A stretch of DNA of 63,029 nt, taken from the NCBI GenBank assembly GCA_045106825.1, contig JBGCFH010000069.1:1-63029 (forward strand), read 5' to 3'. How positions within the stretch are numbered: position 1 is the stretch's first letter; each line of letters begins with the position of its first letter. This DNA comes from CAWVWD01 sp045106825. Lineage in GTDB: Bacteria; Bacteroidota; Bacteroidia; Chitinophagales; Saprospiraceae. Both the position numbers and the translations under genes were made by a program. Positions 1-9,869 of this stretch are shown here, piece by piece. The notes below the pieces were generated by a model, which did no database searches, was not told the origin of the DNA, and saw nothing but the letters and a program-made list of their open reading frames with translations.

Positions 1-357
1 CACTTTTCCAGTTGCAACATGACCTTTTCCATTGTCAACTAACAATTGTTTTAAAGTCGCCAATTTGTGCTTTGGCATAATATCGTCCGCATCCATTCTA
101 TGAATCAGTTCGCCCGAACAATTGGCGAAAGCCAACTGTAACGCTGTAATTACGCCACTTTTAGGATTTGAAAAAACAGTAAATCGTTTATCTTTTTTGG
201 CAAATTCTTCAAAAATTGACAACGTATTATCAGTTGAATTATCGTTGATCACGATACATTCCCAATTGGTTTCGCTTTGTTCGATGATAGAATTTAGGCA
301 ATCATGTAAGTATTTTCCAGCATTTTTGGCTGGTATTAAGATTGATATTTTTTGCAT
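1..357 (-). CDS. Glycosyltransferase family 2, partial (C-terminus outside window)
   Basis: The first 119 residues of a family 2 glycosyltransferase read leftwards off the window edge; the start codon is the ATG at 355-357. The N-terminus MQKISILIPAKNAGKYLHDC is the usual beta-strand opening of the GT-A fold, followed by VINDNSTDNT (nucleotide-sugar contact) near residue 40 and the metal-binding DADD near residue 92. Family members transfer a sugar from a nucleotide-sugar donor at the cytoplasmic face, typically in lipopolysaccharide, capsule or protein-glycan assembly. The acceptor and sugar cannot be told, because the C-terminal half is missing. The gene runs in the same direction as the two secreted-protein genes upstream. 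Confidence 0.9.
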   Translation of the reverse strand, partial: MQKISILIPAKNAGKYLHDCLNSIIEQSETNWECIVINDNSTDNTLSIFEEFAKKDKRFTVFSNPKSGVITALQLAFANCSGELIHRMDADDIMPKHKLATLKQLLVDNGKGHVATGKV

Positions 358-378
358 TTATGTGTATTTGAAACGCAC

Positions 379-1653
379 TTAAAAATAAACATCAGTATTT
401 GGTAGCCAGTTTTCGATTTGTGACTTCATTATATCATCGAAGTTGTTTCCCGAAAGGTAAATTTTTTCTAATGTATTTGATAAATTTTGAATTCCCAAAG
501 GTAAACTGGTTAAACCACAATTCGTTAATTTTAATGTTTTTAAGACTGTAAAATCACCAATTTCTGTAGGAACAGTACCAATATTATCTTGAATTGCTAT
601 TGTTTCCAATGTCGATTTTAGTTCTAATAATGCTTGTGGAAATTTATTCGTATTTGTACTTACAAAAATAGATTTTAAATTCGTTAAATTGCGAATGGTC
701 AATGGTAAAGTTATTGGATTATTAAGCGTATTTTGGTCAGTTGTAATGATTAGATTTTCTAATGTAGTTAGATTTCCAATTTCATCTGGAATTGGTGTTA
801 TTTGACAATAACTGATGGTTAATTCTTTTAAATTTGGTGCTTGATAAAGGCGTTCTTGAATAGTTTCATCAACTTCCATATCACTCAAATAAACGGTTTC
901 TAAACTATTAATATCTTGAAAAATAGCTGGTAAGTTTCCTCTAAAATCCACCGTTTTAAGTTCTAATGCTTTTAATTTTGACCATTGATTAGTTACAGAC
1001 GGAATCCGAGCCAAAGTCGTATTTTCTACTTCCAAATATTCTAAATCACTTAGATTATCATAATCTGTTAAAATTATCAAACCCATATTTTTGATTTTTA
1101 ATTCTTTCAAATTTTTCAATTGAGATAGATTAGAAGGAATGGTTACATTGGGAAAAGAAGTCGTTCGTTCAAACGAAATTTTGAATTTTTCTAATGGAAT
1201 ATCACTAATAATATCTGGAAATGAAATCGGATTAAACAATGTCATTTCTTTTAAATGTAATAACAATCGCAACTGATACGGCAAAGGCGTTTCCATATGA
1301 ACTTGATTCTTGAAAACTTCTAAATTTGGAAAATTTAATACGTTAGCAGTCAGCACTTCTGAATTAAGATGTGTTACCGAAGGCATCACTGGAATTTGGT
1401 TAAATCGTTCTGCTTCACAGTCGTAATCTATGCTCCAAACCGAATTATATGACAACAGTTGATTAGTCAAATCAATAACTTCATCATCACATTTACAAGC
1501 AATTTGGATAGATATGGAATTGGTATCAAATACCTCATAAAAAGGTTGATGATTACAATCATCATTATCATCAGTTATCGGTTGAATCTCGTCTTTGTTA
1601 CAAGCCATTAAACCCAATATGACGAATAATATTAGTAAATTGAATAGTTTCAT
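379..1653 (-). CDS. Leucine-rich-repeat lipoprotein
   Basis: This 424-residue protein begins with a lipoprotein signal peptide, ILGLMACNKDE, in which Cys18 would be lipidated after cleavage. An acidic linker follows (DEIQPITDDNDD). From about residue 95 to the end the chain is built of leucine-rich repeats of roughly 22-24 residues, such as LKNLKELKIKNMGLIIL and LSNTLEKIYLSGNNFDD, with the LxxLxLxxN-type spacing of bacterial LRR proteins. Several Cys residues sit in the N-terminal cap. The likely role is binding to another protein or a glycan at the outer membrane surface; no enzymatic motif is visible. It is separated by a strong terminator from the large secreted protein transcribed in the same direction. 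Confidence 0.85.
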   Translation of the reverse strand: MKLFNLLILFVILGLMACNKDEIQPITDDNDDCNHQPFYEVFDTNSISIQIACKCDDEVIDLTNQLLSYNSVWSIDYDCEAERFNQIPVMPSVTHLNSEVLTANVLNFPNLEVFKNQVHMETPLPYQLRLLLHLKEMTLFNPISFPDIISDIPLEKFKISFERTTSFPNVTIPSNLSQLKNLKELKIKNMGLIILTDYDNLSDLEYLEVENTTLARIPSVTNQWSKLKALELKTVDFRGNLPAIFQDINSLETVYLSDMEVDETIQERLYQAPNLKELTISYCQITPIPDEIGNLTTLENLIITTDQNTLNNPITLPLTIRNLTNLKSIFVSTNTNKFPQALLELKSTLETIAIQDNIGTVPTEIGDFTVLKTLKLTNCGLTSLPLGIQNLSNTLEKIYLSGNNFDDIMKSQIENWLPNTDVYF

Positions 1654-1761
1654 TGTTATAGAATTTAGTATAGTTCATACAATATAAGGAATTGCTCTCA
1701 AAGCATAAATACTAAATTCTATAACTGTAAGAATGTTGACTTATAATTATAATCAAAACTA

Positions 1762-1816
1762 AAAAAAGTATCGGATACTTGATTCGTAAATCAATAATTG
1801 TATCCGATACTTTTTT
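1762..1816 (-). terminator. Perfect 17-bp terminator hairpin
   Basis: A perfect inverted repeat (AAAAAAGTATCGGATAC at 1762-1778 and its complement at 1800-1816) has a 21-nt loop and ends in T runs on both strands. It lies 22 bp after the stop of the large secreted-protein gene and is very likely its rho-independent terminator; it could work in both directions. Confidence 0.85.
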
Positions 1817-1837
1817 AATTCTATCAATTGTCAATAA

Positions 1838-4800
1838 TTACTTCACCAAAGTGACATCGCCGCTTTCGATTCGTTCAGTCATAATGCCTCGTTCGTCCAT
1901 CGCTTCATATCTCATTTGCCAAACGTAAACGCCAGTTTTAGCTTCTTGCCCTTTGATTGTTCCGTCCCAACCTTGATTGATGTCGCTTGTGTTGAATACA
2001 CGATTTCCCCAACGATCATAAACTGAAAATTCAAAATCAGTAACGATACAATTGGTAAAGATTTTAAACTCATCATTTCGACCATCATTATTTGGCGTAA
2101 AGCCATTTGGTACAAACGGATAACAGCCACAATCTTCTTCTTCAACTTCTAAATATTGTGTAATTCCTGCACAACGATTGCTCGCTGTAATCGAATAAAT
2201 ACCAGGATATGTAATCGTAAATACTGTATCGAATGGATCATTTTGTTCGTAATATGCTGATTCACCTTCCCACAAATAATTGGTTGCATAAAGTGAATAT
2301 GCTCGAACATCAATCACGTTATTATTACAAATTGTTGTGTCCGTTGGTAAATATAAAATCTCACTTGGAACTGGTTCTGTTGTCACAATAATAGTATCAC
2401 TAATCGGACAATTGTTGGCATCATAAGCATCAACCCAATATGTTCCATCAGTAGAAATGGTATAATCTGCTCCTTGTGTTCCGTCTTGCCATTCGTAACG
2501 AACTGCATTCGCAACATTCAGCGAAAGTTGTAAAGCAATATTTTCACAAATCAATGTATCGTTTCCTAAATCCAAATCTTGATTTAAGAAATATTCAACA
2601 TAAATTGTATCTGAATTGGTACAACCGTTGGTATCTGTTATTTCAGCATAATAAACACCAGCTTCTGTTACATCAAAATTGTCATTTGTTGAACCATCAT
2701 GCCACAAATAACTTCTTCCAACTCCATTAAAAATAGAAATATTATGAATTACGTTTTCACAAAGTGTTGTATCTCCACCTAAGTTAATCGGAGGCGTTGG
2801 CGGAGCTAAAATATTCAAAGTATCGTAACTCACACAGTTGTTCGCATCTTCATAAATAATCGTTACTGTTTCAGGTAGATTAGTAATGTAGATTGGTGTT
2901 GTTAGCGTATTATTCCACAAAATATTGCCTGTATTTAGATTTGGAATAATCGTAATGAGCGTACTATCACATTTGAATAATCTATCAATTCCTAAATCAA
3001 TTACATCAAATTCGTTCACCGCAACTGCATCAGAATCAGTACAACCGATTGTATCTGTTACGGTTACGCTATAAATTCCAGGACTTGTGACTGTAAATGT
3101 TCCATTGGTAGAATTATCTTGCCATAAATACATCATATTAGGTTGTGTAACATCATATGTAATCGTTGCATCATGACAAATTGTAGTATCATTTCCTAAA
3201 TCCACAATCACTTCATTGACATAAACCATAACAGAATCGTATGTTTTACAACCATTATTATCTGTCAATTCTACATGATATAAACCTGTTGTACTGGTCA
3301 AAAACGTATTATTCATTGTGCTATCTTGCCATACATAACTACGTGTAAATGGCTCTGTTGCATCCAATAAATAGGTTTGTCCAATACAATAAGTTGTATC
3401 ATTTCCTAAATCTACTGTTGGATAAGAAATCTGAACAACCTCAACCGTATCTGAACTAAAACAACCAGCAGCATCTGTTATATTAATATAATATGTTCCG
3501 TCTTGACTATTCGTAATTGTAGAATCAAATTGACCTGTATTCCATTGATAAACACCAGGAATATTGGCAGACAAATCAAAAGTCAAACTATCACAAACAA
3601 AGGTTATATCTGGCCCTAAATCAACTATCATTCGATATATTATCAATATCGAATCCGAACCTTGACAACCTAAAGTATCCGTCAATAAGACATGAGATAA
3701 ACCTGCGGAAGCATTGTAAGTATTATTCATTGAATTATCTTGCCATACATAACTGACAATATTTGGTTGTGTCGCATCGAGTAGTAATTGTGTTTGGTCA
3801 CAAATCGCTGTGTCTTCACCAAGGTCAAGTACCACTTCATTTACCCAAACCATTGCTGTATCAAAGTCATTACATCCGTTGCTATCAATTACTTCTACGA
3901 TATATTCATCTGTTGCAATCGCATTAAATGTTGCTAAACCTGAACTATCTTGCCATACATATTCTCGTATAAATGTCGTTGTTGCATCTAAAACAACGGT
4001 TTGTCCAATACAAATATTAGAATCTACACCAATATCCGCAATCGGACTGGTTACAGGAACTAAGGTAACTGTATCTGTACTATAACAATTATTCAAATCC
4101 GTAATTTCTACCCAATATGTTCCTTGCATTGTTGGTGTAAATGTTGGGTTTGTAGAACCATCATGCCATAAGAATGTTCCTGCTGAAACACCTGGATCAA
4201 TCGTTTGGAAAATACTATCACAAACAAACTCGACATCATTTCCTAAATCTGCAATCGGATGATAAGACAAATTAAAAGTATCAATTCCTTGACAACCAAT
4301 AGAATCCGTTACTTCAAGCCAATACATTGTATCTTGACTAACAGTAATCATTGGAACAGTTTCGCCTGTACTCCATAAGTAAGTAACATTTGCTTCAGGG
4401 TAAGTTCCATCAATTGGAATACTAACGGTATGACAAATCGAAGTATCCATTCGTAATTGTGGTGTTACATGATTGTATAAAACGGTAATCGTATCAAATG
4501 CTTGACAACCATTTGTATCTGTTAATGCTACGTTATATGTTCCATTTATATTAGAATTAACTATAAAAATGGAATCTGTAGAACCATCTTGCCAGACAAA
4601 ACTACGTGCAAAAGATTCATAAGCATCTAAAATTAAAGAATCACCATGACATAAAATCGTATCTGCACCGATATTCACAGTTGGAACTGGCGGAGCAAAT
4701 AATTCAATTGTATCATTAGAAATACAAGTATTTGCATCTGTATACTCTACATCATAAAATCCGATTGTTGATGCGGAGAAAGTTGGATTTGTTGAACCAT

Positions 4801-7171
4801 CTTGCCATAAAAATCCACCAGTTGTATAATTTGGATAAAGCGTAAATGACGAAGCACTATCACAAACATACATCAAGTCCATTCCTAAATCAACTTGTGT
4901 AATTGTGTATTCCATAATCACAGAAGTATCACGATAAGTACAACCAATTGTATCCGTCAATTCAGCCCAATAAGTACCAGGAGTTGTTACCGAAAATGTT
5001 GGATTCGTTGAATTATCTTGCCATAAGTAAGTGACATTTGGATATGTTGCATCAAGCACTAAAGTATCATAATGACAAATCGTTGTATCACCTTGTAAAT
5101 CAATAAAAGCATGATTATAAATCACCGTAATTGTATCGAATGCTTGGCAACCATTTGTATCTGTTAATGCTACGTTATATGTTCCATTTATATTAGAATT
5201 AACTATAAAAATGGAATCTGTAGAACCATCTTGCCACACAAAACTACGTTCAAAAGGCTCATAAGCATCTAAAATTAGAGAATCGCCATAACATAAAATT
5301 GTATCTGCACCGATATTTACAGTTGGAACAGGCGGAGCAAATAAGTTTATTGTATCATTAGAAATACAAAAATTTGCATCCGTATATTCTACATCATAAA
5401 AGCCAAGATTATTTGCTGTAAAAGTAGAATTTGTTGAACCATCTTGCCACAAAAATCCACCAGTTGTATAATTTGGATAAATTGTAAAAGTCGTACTATC
5501 ACAAACATACATCAAGTCCATTCCTAAATCAACTTGTGTAATCGTATGATAATTAACCATAATGGTATCACTTCGAGTACAACCAATTGAATCCGTGATT
5601 TCACACCAATATGTTCCTATTGTATCGACTGTAAACGTTGGATTTGTCGAACCATCTTGCCAGAGATAAGTGACATTCGGAAAAGTCGCATCTAAAAGCA
5701 ACGTATCATGATGACAAATCGTAGTATCGTTTCCTAAATTAATGTCAGTATTCATAAAAGCAACATTAATCGTATCAGTATCCGTACAAGCTCCATTAGT
5801 GATTGTTAAAATATAATCATTATCTTGAGTGACATCAATTTGAGCTGTAGAATCATTATTATTCCATGAATAATTAACCGTTCCAAACAAGGAATCAATT
5901 CCGATATTTACAATATCATCATTACAAGCAATTATATCCGAACCCAAATCATTTGGGATAATTTCCCAAGTCGTAGAATCATCTTGCAATAAAGTTGTCG
6001 GATCATCAGAAACAGCAGAACCGCCAATAAAAATTGGTAAACCTGTTAAATTAGCTTGAGAAGCATATGTTCCTAAAGCGGTTGAAGGAACTTTAATACG
6101 AACTCGTAAGGTGTTTTTTCCTAAAGGTGCTGTAACATTTGAGTAATTTAGAATATTCGTTCCTACACCAGTTGCCGTTCCTGTTAAACCATTCTGTGTT
6201 ATTTGAGTAATTTCAAATCCTGCAGGTAATGTATCTGTAATTCCCAGACCAGATTGTACTAAACCTGTTGTGTTAACAATTTGATACCTTAAGTAAAATT
6301 CTTCACAAGGTCGAATCGTATCTATATCTGCTCTTAATCGAAAATCAACAGTATATGGACAAGAACAACCATCATTTCCACCTGCACCTGGACCAGTTGT
6401 TAAGAATGTCGTGACACCAGTATTAATATCAACATAGAAAAAATCATCTTGTGTATTATTATTTTGATTTCGTCCATATCCGTACAATTCACCAGCAGCA
6501 TCAAAAAACATTGCACCCAAAAGCCAAGCGGTTGTTGTTGGATAAGCAGAGGAATTAATCATTCCCGTTACATCATTTATCGTTACTAAACGTTTATTGT
6601 TATTATCGTAACCATACAAAACACCTGTTATCGGATCATAAGCAATATCCGACATATAAACAGTTGTATTATTTGCACCATTTGATGCATTCACCAAGTT
6701 GATAGATGTCTGTGTATAAGTCCCTGAAGTCAAATCAATTTTTACCAGATTTCGACTAACACTATTACCAAAACTTGAAGAACGACCAATAATTACCAAG
6801 AAATCGCCATTTGGTGTAACATCACCTGCGAAATATTGATAAGAAGAATTAATATTATTTAAATTAGCTAAAAAAGTAGTATTTCCATTAGCATCAACTC
6901 GATACAAGTTTTCTTGTGTTGGATGAACACCGTAAATCAAATTATCTGTAACTCGATAACCGATAGCATTTAGTTGAGCGCCAATGTTATTGTTTATTGT
7001 AGTAAAATTCACGTTTCCATTAGCATCAACGGTTACTTTATGGAGCGAACTATTAGAAGATCCTGATGTGAGTGACGTATAAAAATCTCCCGTACAGTTA
7101 AAAGGTGTTTGTGCGAATAAAGTGATATTTAGGCATAATAGACCTAATATCAAGTAGAAGTTTTTCATCAT
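1838..7171 (-). CDS. Giant repeat-built secreted protein with T9SS type B (gliding-motility C-terminal) domain
   Basis: A 1777-residue secreted protein. Residues 1-21 are a Sec signal peptide (LCLNITLFAQ). Residues about 25-270 look like a beta-propeller-type domain of the kind found in DUF6923 proteins (VDANGNVNF, DITSG-type repeats). A DUF11-like segment follows (FYLRYQIVNTTG...ITDTLPAGF). About 17-18 immunoglobulin-like repeats of roughly 70 residues come next, each with DLGxDTxIC...YLWQDGSTNPTF...GTYWVEVTD..GC..SDTI. The last ~90 residues (FTPNNDGRNDEFKIF, YDRWGNRVF, GWDG, GVYVW) are the gliding-motility-associated type B sorting domain used by the type IX secretion system. The protein is therefore exported and probably held at or released from the cell surface; adhesion is an inference. 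Two Met codons start the frame; either could be used. Confidence 0.9.
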   Translation of the reverse strand: MMKNFYLILGLLCLNITLFAQTPFNCTGDFYTSLTSGSSNSSLHKVTVDANGNVNFTTINNNIGAQLNAIGYRVTDNLIYGVHPTQENLYRVDANGNTTFLANLNNINSSYQYFAGDVTPNGDFLVIIGRSSSFGNSVSRNLVKIDLTSGTYTQTSINLVNASNGANNTTVYMSDIAYDPITGVLYGYDNNNKRLVTINDVTGMINSSAYPTTTAWLLGAMFFDAAGELYGYGRNQNNNTQDDFFYVDINTGVTTFLTTGPGAGGNDGCSCPYTVDFRLRADIDTIRPCEEFYLRYQIVNTTGLVQSGLGITDTLPAGFEITQITQNGLTGTATGVGTNILNYSNVTAPLGKNTLRVRIKVPSTALGTYASQANLTGLPIFIGGSAVSDDPTTLLQDDSTTWEIIPNDLGSDIIACNDDIVNIGIDSLFGTVNYSWNNNDSTAQIDVTQDNDYILTITNGACTDTDTINVAFMNTDINLGNDTTICHHDTLLLDATFPNVTYLWQDGSTNPTFTVDTIGTYWCEITDSIGCTRSDTIMVNYHTITQVDLGMDLMYVCDSTTFTIYPNYTTGGFLWQDGSTNSTFTANNLGFYDVEYTDANFCISNDTINLFAPPVPTVNIGADTILCYGDSLILDAYEPFERSFVWQDGSTDSIFIVNSNINGTYNVALTDTNGCQAFDTITVIYNHAFIDLQGDTTICHYDTLVLDATYPNVTYLWQDNSTNPTFSVTTPGTYWAELTDTIGCTYRDTSVIMEYTITQVDLGMDLMYVCDSASSFTLYPNYTTGGFLWQDGSTNPTFSASTIGFYDVEYTDANTCISNDTIELFAPPVPTVNIGADTILCHGDSLILDAYESFARSFVWQDGSTDSIFIVNSNINGTYNVALTDTNGCQAFDTITVLYNHVTPQLRMDTSICHTVSIPIDGTYPEANVTYLWSTGETVPMITVSQDTMYWLEVTDSIGCQGIDTFNLSYHPIADLGNDVEFVCDSIFQTIDPGVSAGTFLWHDGSTNPTFTPTMQGTYWVEITDLNNCYSTDTVTLVPVTSPIADIGVDSNICIGQTVVLDATTTFIREYVWQDSSGLATFNAIATDEYIVEVIDSNGCNDFDTAMVWVNEVVLDLGEDTAICDQTQLLLDATQPNIVSYVWQDNSMNNTYNASAGLSHVLLTDTLGCQGSDSILIIYRMIVDLGPDITFVCDSLTFDLSANIPGVYQWNTGQFDSTITNSQDGTYYINITDAAGCFSSDTVEVVQISYPTVDLGNDTTYCIGQTYLLDATEPFTRSYVWQDSTMNNTFLTSTTGLYHVELTDNNGCKTYDSVMVYVNEVIVDLGNDTTICHDATITYDVTQPNMMYLWQDNSTNGTFTVTSPGIYSVTVTDTIGCTDSDAVAVNEFDVIDLGIDRLFKCDSTLITIIPNLNTGNILWNNTLTTPIYITNLPETVTIIYEDANNCVSYDTLNILAPPTPPINLGGDTTLCENVIHNISIFNGVGRSYLWHDGSTNDNFDVTEAGVYYAEITDTNGCTNSDTIYVEYFLNQDLDLGNDTLICENIALQLSLNVANAVRYEWQDGTQGADYTISTDGTYWVDAYDANNCPISDTIIVTTEPVPSEILYLPTDTTICNNNVIDVRAYSLYATNYLWEGESAYYEQNDPFDTVFTITYPGIYSITASNRCAGITQYLEVEEEDCGCYPFVPNGFTPNNDGRNDEFKIFTNCIVTDFEFSVYDRWGNRVFNTSDINQGWDGTIKGQEAKTGVYVWQMRYEAMDERGIMTERIESGDVTLVK
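2370..5950 (-). repeat. Tandem ~210-bp repeats arranged as a ~640-bp three-domain super-repeat
   Basis: Within the giant secreted-protein gene the ~70-residue repeats alternate in three subtypes: one with DTTICH..LLLDAT, one with MYVCDS or FVCDS, one with NIGADTIL or IGQT..LDAT. The order A-B-C recurs about five times. The two copies around 4500-4600 and 5142-5242 are offset by 642 bp and are almost identical at the base level for about 95 bp, which points to recent duplication or gene conversion of whole three-domain units. Confidence 0.8.
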
Positions 7172-7315
7172 AGTGATTTGAATAGTAATTCTTTGTGTCT
7201 AACTACATAGAACTACTGTGTTTTAAGCAGTTTGTATTAAATAATAGGACGAATAACAACAAGTCTTATTTTAATTATTAAAATATTGTTGCAACAGTAT
7301 TTTGGTGAGCGAATG

Positions 7316-7323
7316 CAAAGGTA
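7316..7323 (-). promoter_or_regulatory. Candidate -7 element (TACCTTTG) for the giant secreted-protein gene
   Basis: TACCTTTG on the minus strand fits the Bacteroidota -7 consensus TAnnTTTG. It is about 145 bp upstream of the start at 7171. No good TTTG is present 19 bp further upstream, so the call rests on one box. Confidence 0.35.
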
Positions 7324-7518
7324 ACATTACATTTTTTAATAGAATGTAATTTTTTGGTGCACTTAAAATAATGAAAAATAACGGTCTCAATTTTAGTGAA
7401 AGATAGTCACTAACTTAATTTGATAGAATAGTTTTTTACTAATAAAAAACAATTTATAATATGAAGTTGCTTATTTTTATTAAAAATATCATTACTAACT
7501 TTTTATAAAACAATAATC

Positions 7519-7794
7519 ATGAGTTCATTTATTGAATACAATAATTCAAAGTCATTCTATACAATGTCTTGGATTGCTTTTACGATTGCTTTTGTAGGAA
7601 TGATTGCAGGTTTAGTTTATTTACCAATGACAATTGCTGCCAAAGGTTTCTTTGCAATGACTTATTTATTTAGTATAAGTTCTTGTTTTACATTAGCAAA
7701 AGTAATTCGGGACAAACACGAAGCGGAAAAATTTATTAATAAAATAGAGAATGCAAAAACAGAAAAATTTTTGAATGAGAATACGAATGTTTAG
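7519..7794 (+). CDS. YiaA/YiaB-type two-helix inner-membrane protein
   Basis: A 91-residue protein with two membrane spans: MSWIAFTIAFVGMIAGLVYL (about 16-35) and KGFFAMTYLFSISSCFTLAK (about 44-63), followed by a charged cytoplasmic tail (VIRDKHEAEKFINKIEN). The layout, with F/Y-rich first helix and the short AAKGFFA turn between the helices, is that of the YiaAB two-helix domain family. Those proteins are small inner-membrane proteins of unknown biochemical role. It stands alone, divergent from the giant secreted-protein gene. Confidence 0.8.
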   Translation: MSSFIEYNNSKSFYTMSWIAFTIAFVGMIAGLVYLPMTIAAKGFFAMTYLFSISSCFTLAKVIRDKHEAEKFINKIENAKTEKFLNENTNV

Positions 7795-7944
7795 AATCTA
7801 TAAATAATTTAAGTTGTGGATTAAATAGCTATTCCTGTTTCGTTGATATTGAATTTAAAAATGAAAATATGGCGTTTTATCTCACAAAACAATTATCTCA
7901 CGCAGATTTTATAGGTTCTTTGATTTTTTTGTGGAAAAGTTTAT

Positions 7945-8042
7945 AAGGGCTTTCTCATAAAAACATTCTGCGTTTAATCGGGTTGAAAATCCGATTAAAC
8001 GCACGATTTTGGCATTATTAATTTTTTATGAGAAAATCCTTT
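7945..8042. mobile_element. MITE-like element, AAGGGCTTTCTCATAAAAA ends, CTGCGTTTAATC core
   Basis: A 98-bp non-coding palindromic element in the 362-bp gap 7795-8156. The ends AAGGGCTTTCTCATAAAAA (7945-7963) and its complement (8024-8042, two mismatches) match the ends of the element at 30693-30858. The centre contains CTGCGTTTAATCGG and its complement (7969-8002), the core seen in the 21580 and 28872 elements, which have different ends. I found no convincing target-site duplication here. The rest of the gap holds no gene. Confidence 0.6.
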
Positions 8043-8156
8043 AGAGTCTATTATTTACTTTGTAAATTGTAGTTTTATTAATAAGCCAATAAAATTATCT
8101 GTGATAATCTGCGAAAATCTGCGTGAGTATTCTATTGCTTCATATCTTTCAATCTT

Positions 8157-9584
8157 TTAGAAATTTGCTTCCGAAACATACTTGATGACACATTTTTTAT
8201 TATTCTTATCATAATAACTAAAGTACCATTTGTTGTTGAATAAAAAAGTAGAAAGAGGTGTTAAATGACTTTGATTCGTAGAATCTTTAATCAATTTAAA
8301 AATCTTTTGATAATTAGATTTAAAAGTAGCATTTTTATCAAATGGAACAATTGTACCATTTGGATTTATCCACATTTCAAAGCTTAAAGCATCATAATAA
8401 GTCGGTTTTACTCTTCCATACTTGTAATTGAACATTTCGCTTTGTGTCGTTGTCATATACGTACCATTTGCAGTTGTATAACCAGTTCCAGCAGATGCAT
8501 TATAATAAGGCATTCCTATCATTAAAACAACCATTGAATCTATCTTTTCAGGAATCAAACCGTAGGATTTGTGATATTTATGAGTTTTACCCAATTTTTT
8601 AATCAAAGATTTTGTTTTTTCAATTGGTTCGCCTCTATCAATAATTTTTGTACTTTGAAAAGAAATTATTTCATGTGATTTATCACAATAATAAGTATTC
8701 AAGTTTTCTCCAGTTTTCGCATCGAATATTTTTAGTGTTACGTTATAATAATCTGCTTCAGATACATAATATTTTCCTTGATATAAAACAGATGTTCTAT
8801 TTAGATAAAGTTTTTCAAATTTTGTTTGAGAGACTTTTCCAGTTTTTAAATCAATCGTTCTAAGTGAATTAAAATTATCGCTGAATGTTTCTAAATAAAA
8901 AAGAGAACCATCAAAGTAGGATTTTATCTTTGAAGAAACAGCTTGCAAATCATAATATTTATCATCATCAATCTGTGTGAAACCAATTGAACTCTCTAAA
9001 GGACTATTCCTAAAAGCATATATTTTCTTATAATCTCCTTCAATTTCTTTTTCCGTATATTTTAATGTAGTAATATCAATCGTATATATTTTTATAATCC
9101 CTTTTTTGTTTAAGGTGATTACATAATATTTATCTTCAAACTCATTCGCTGCCATTAGCTGTTCCTTTTTTTCAAATTCAATACCGATATATGTAGGGTT
9201 TTCTGGATTACTTATCGGTGTTTTATAGATATAAAAAGAAGCCATTCCATAACTCTGAAATCCTTGATTACCACGAGCGGTTATAATATTATTATCCAAC
9301 AAATAAATATCTCTTAGATTACAATCTGGTCCAATATCTATAGTCTCAATGTGTTGGATTTGTTTAAACTCTTGGTCAAAAGCATACATTTCGTAGTTGA
9401 CATTTCCTTTTTTCATCTTTGAAAAGAAACCGTATAAAGTTTGACCATCTTCTGATTGTGTAAAATACGTTTTGGAAGCATTTCCCATGAATTTTTTATC
9501 TAAGTTAATATCAATGATAGCAACTTGACCAAATGCAACCGAATACAAAAAAAATGAAAAAATAAATACTGTTAGAACTCTCAT
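8157..9584 (-). CDS. Secreted protein of unknown function
   Basis: A 475-residue protein with an N-terminal signal peptide (VFIFSFFLYSVAFGQ, cleavage after about residue 19). The mature part is rich in Tyr, Lys and Asp and is made of repeated beta-strand-like stretches (DGQTLYGFFSKMKKGNVNY, NSLRTIDLKTGKVSQ, KIFDAKTGENLNTYYCD) that suggest a beta-propeller-like fold similar to WD/PQQ-type repeats. I do not recognise the family. No C-terminal type IX sorting domain and no lipobox are visible, so it is probably periplasmic. A good promoter lies just upstream and the 5' leader would be about 30 nt. Confidence 0.7.
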   Translation of the reverse strand: MRVLTVFIFSFFLYSVAFGQVAIIDINLDKKFMGNASKTYFTQSEDGQTLYGFFSKMKKGNVNYEMYAFDQEFKQIQHIETIDIGPDCNLRDIYLLDNNIITARGNQGFQSYGMASFYIYKTPISNPENPTYIGIEFEKKEQLMAANEFEDKYYVITLNKKGIIKIYTIDITTLKYTEKEIEGDYKKIYAFRNSPLESSIGFTQIDDDKYYDLQAVSSKIKSYFDGSLFYLETFSDNFNSLRTIDLKTGKVSQTKFEKLYLNRTSVLYQGKYYVSEADYYNVTLKIFDAKTGENLNTYYCDKSHEIISFQSTKIIDRGEPIEKTKSLIKKLGKTHKYHKSYGLIPEKIDSMVVLMIGMPYYNASAGTGYTTANGTYMTTTQSEMFNYKYGRVKPTYYDALSFEMWINPNGTIVPFDKNATFKSNYQKIFKLIKDSTNQSHLTPLSTFLFNNKWYFSYYDKNNKKCVIKYVSEANF

Positions 9585-9617
9585 TTTATGGGTTTTTTAA
9601 AGTGTTAAAGAAAGCCG

Positions 9618-9647
9618 CAAAGATACAAAAAAGCCTATATTTGGAAA
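9618..9647 (-). promoter_or_regulatory. Candidate promoter of the 8157-9584 gene (TTTC-N18-TATCTTTG)
   Basis: On the minus strand TATCTTTG (9618-9625) matches the -7 consensus TAnnTTTG and TTTC sits 18 bp upstream (9644-9647), one base and one spacing step off the ideal. The same TATCTTTGCGGC twelve-mer occurs immediately before guaA. Confidence 0.5.
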
Positions 9648-9670
9648 GTATCAGGCTTTTCGTAGAAGTC

Positions 9671-9847
9671 TATTCAAACATTTTATTTGAAATTATCACC
9701 ACATATAAAAGGGAATATATCTTTATCAAACAAGATAAAGCCCAAATCGACATCTATAAACGAGAAGACAATCTTTGGAGCATTGTTCGTATTTCGGGGA
9801 TTGAGGAAGTGCTTTTGTGGATAGTTTGGGGATTGAGATTAGGTTGA
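9671..9847 (+). pseudogene. C-terminal remnant of a Uma2-family (DUF820) nuclease-like protein
   Basis: The translated stretch REYIFIKQDKAQIDIYKRED followed by NLWSIVRISGIEEVLLWIV and GLRL matches the C-terminal part of Uma2/DUF820 proteins, in which the PD-(D/E)XK core strand (EYxLIxQDxxxIxxYxR) is followed by a W and a GLxL motif. The upstream nuclease half (the usual EVLSPST region) is missing and a hairpin at 9629-9660 lies where it should be, so this is a fragment of about 58 residues and not a working gene. It borders the retron-like island, which suggests local rearrangement. Confidence 0.55.
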
Positions 9848-9869
9848 GGGAGTTTTATTGTGGTGTTTT

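Noticed and set aside
7945..8042. Target-site duplication of this element
   Set aside because: Flanks do not show a convincing direct repeat, so only the inverted ends support it.
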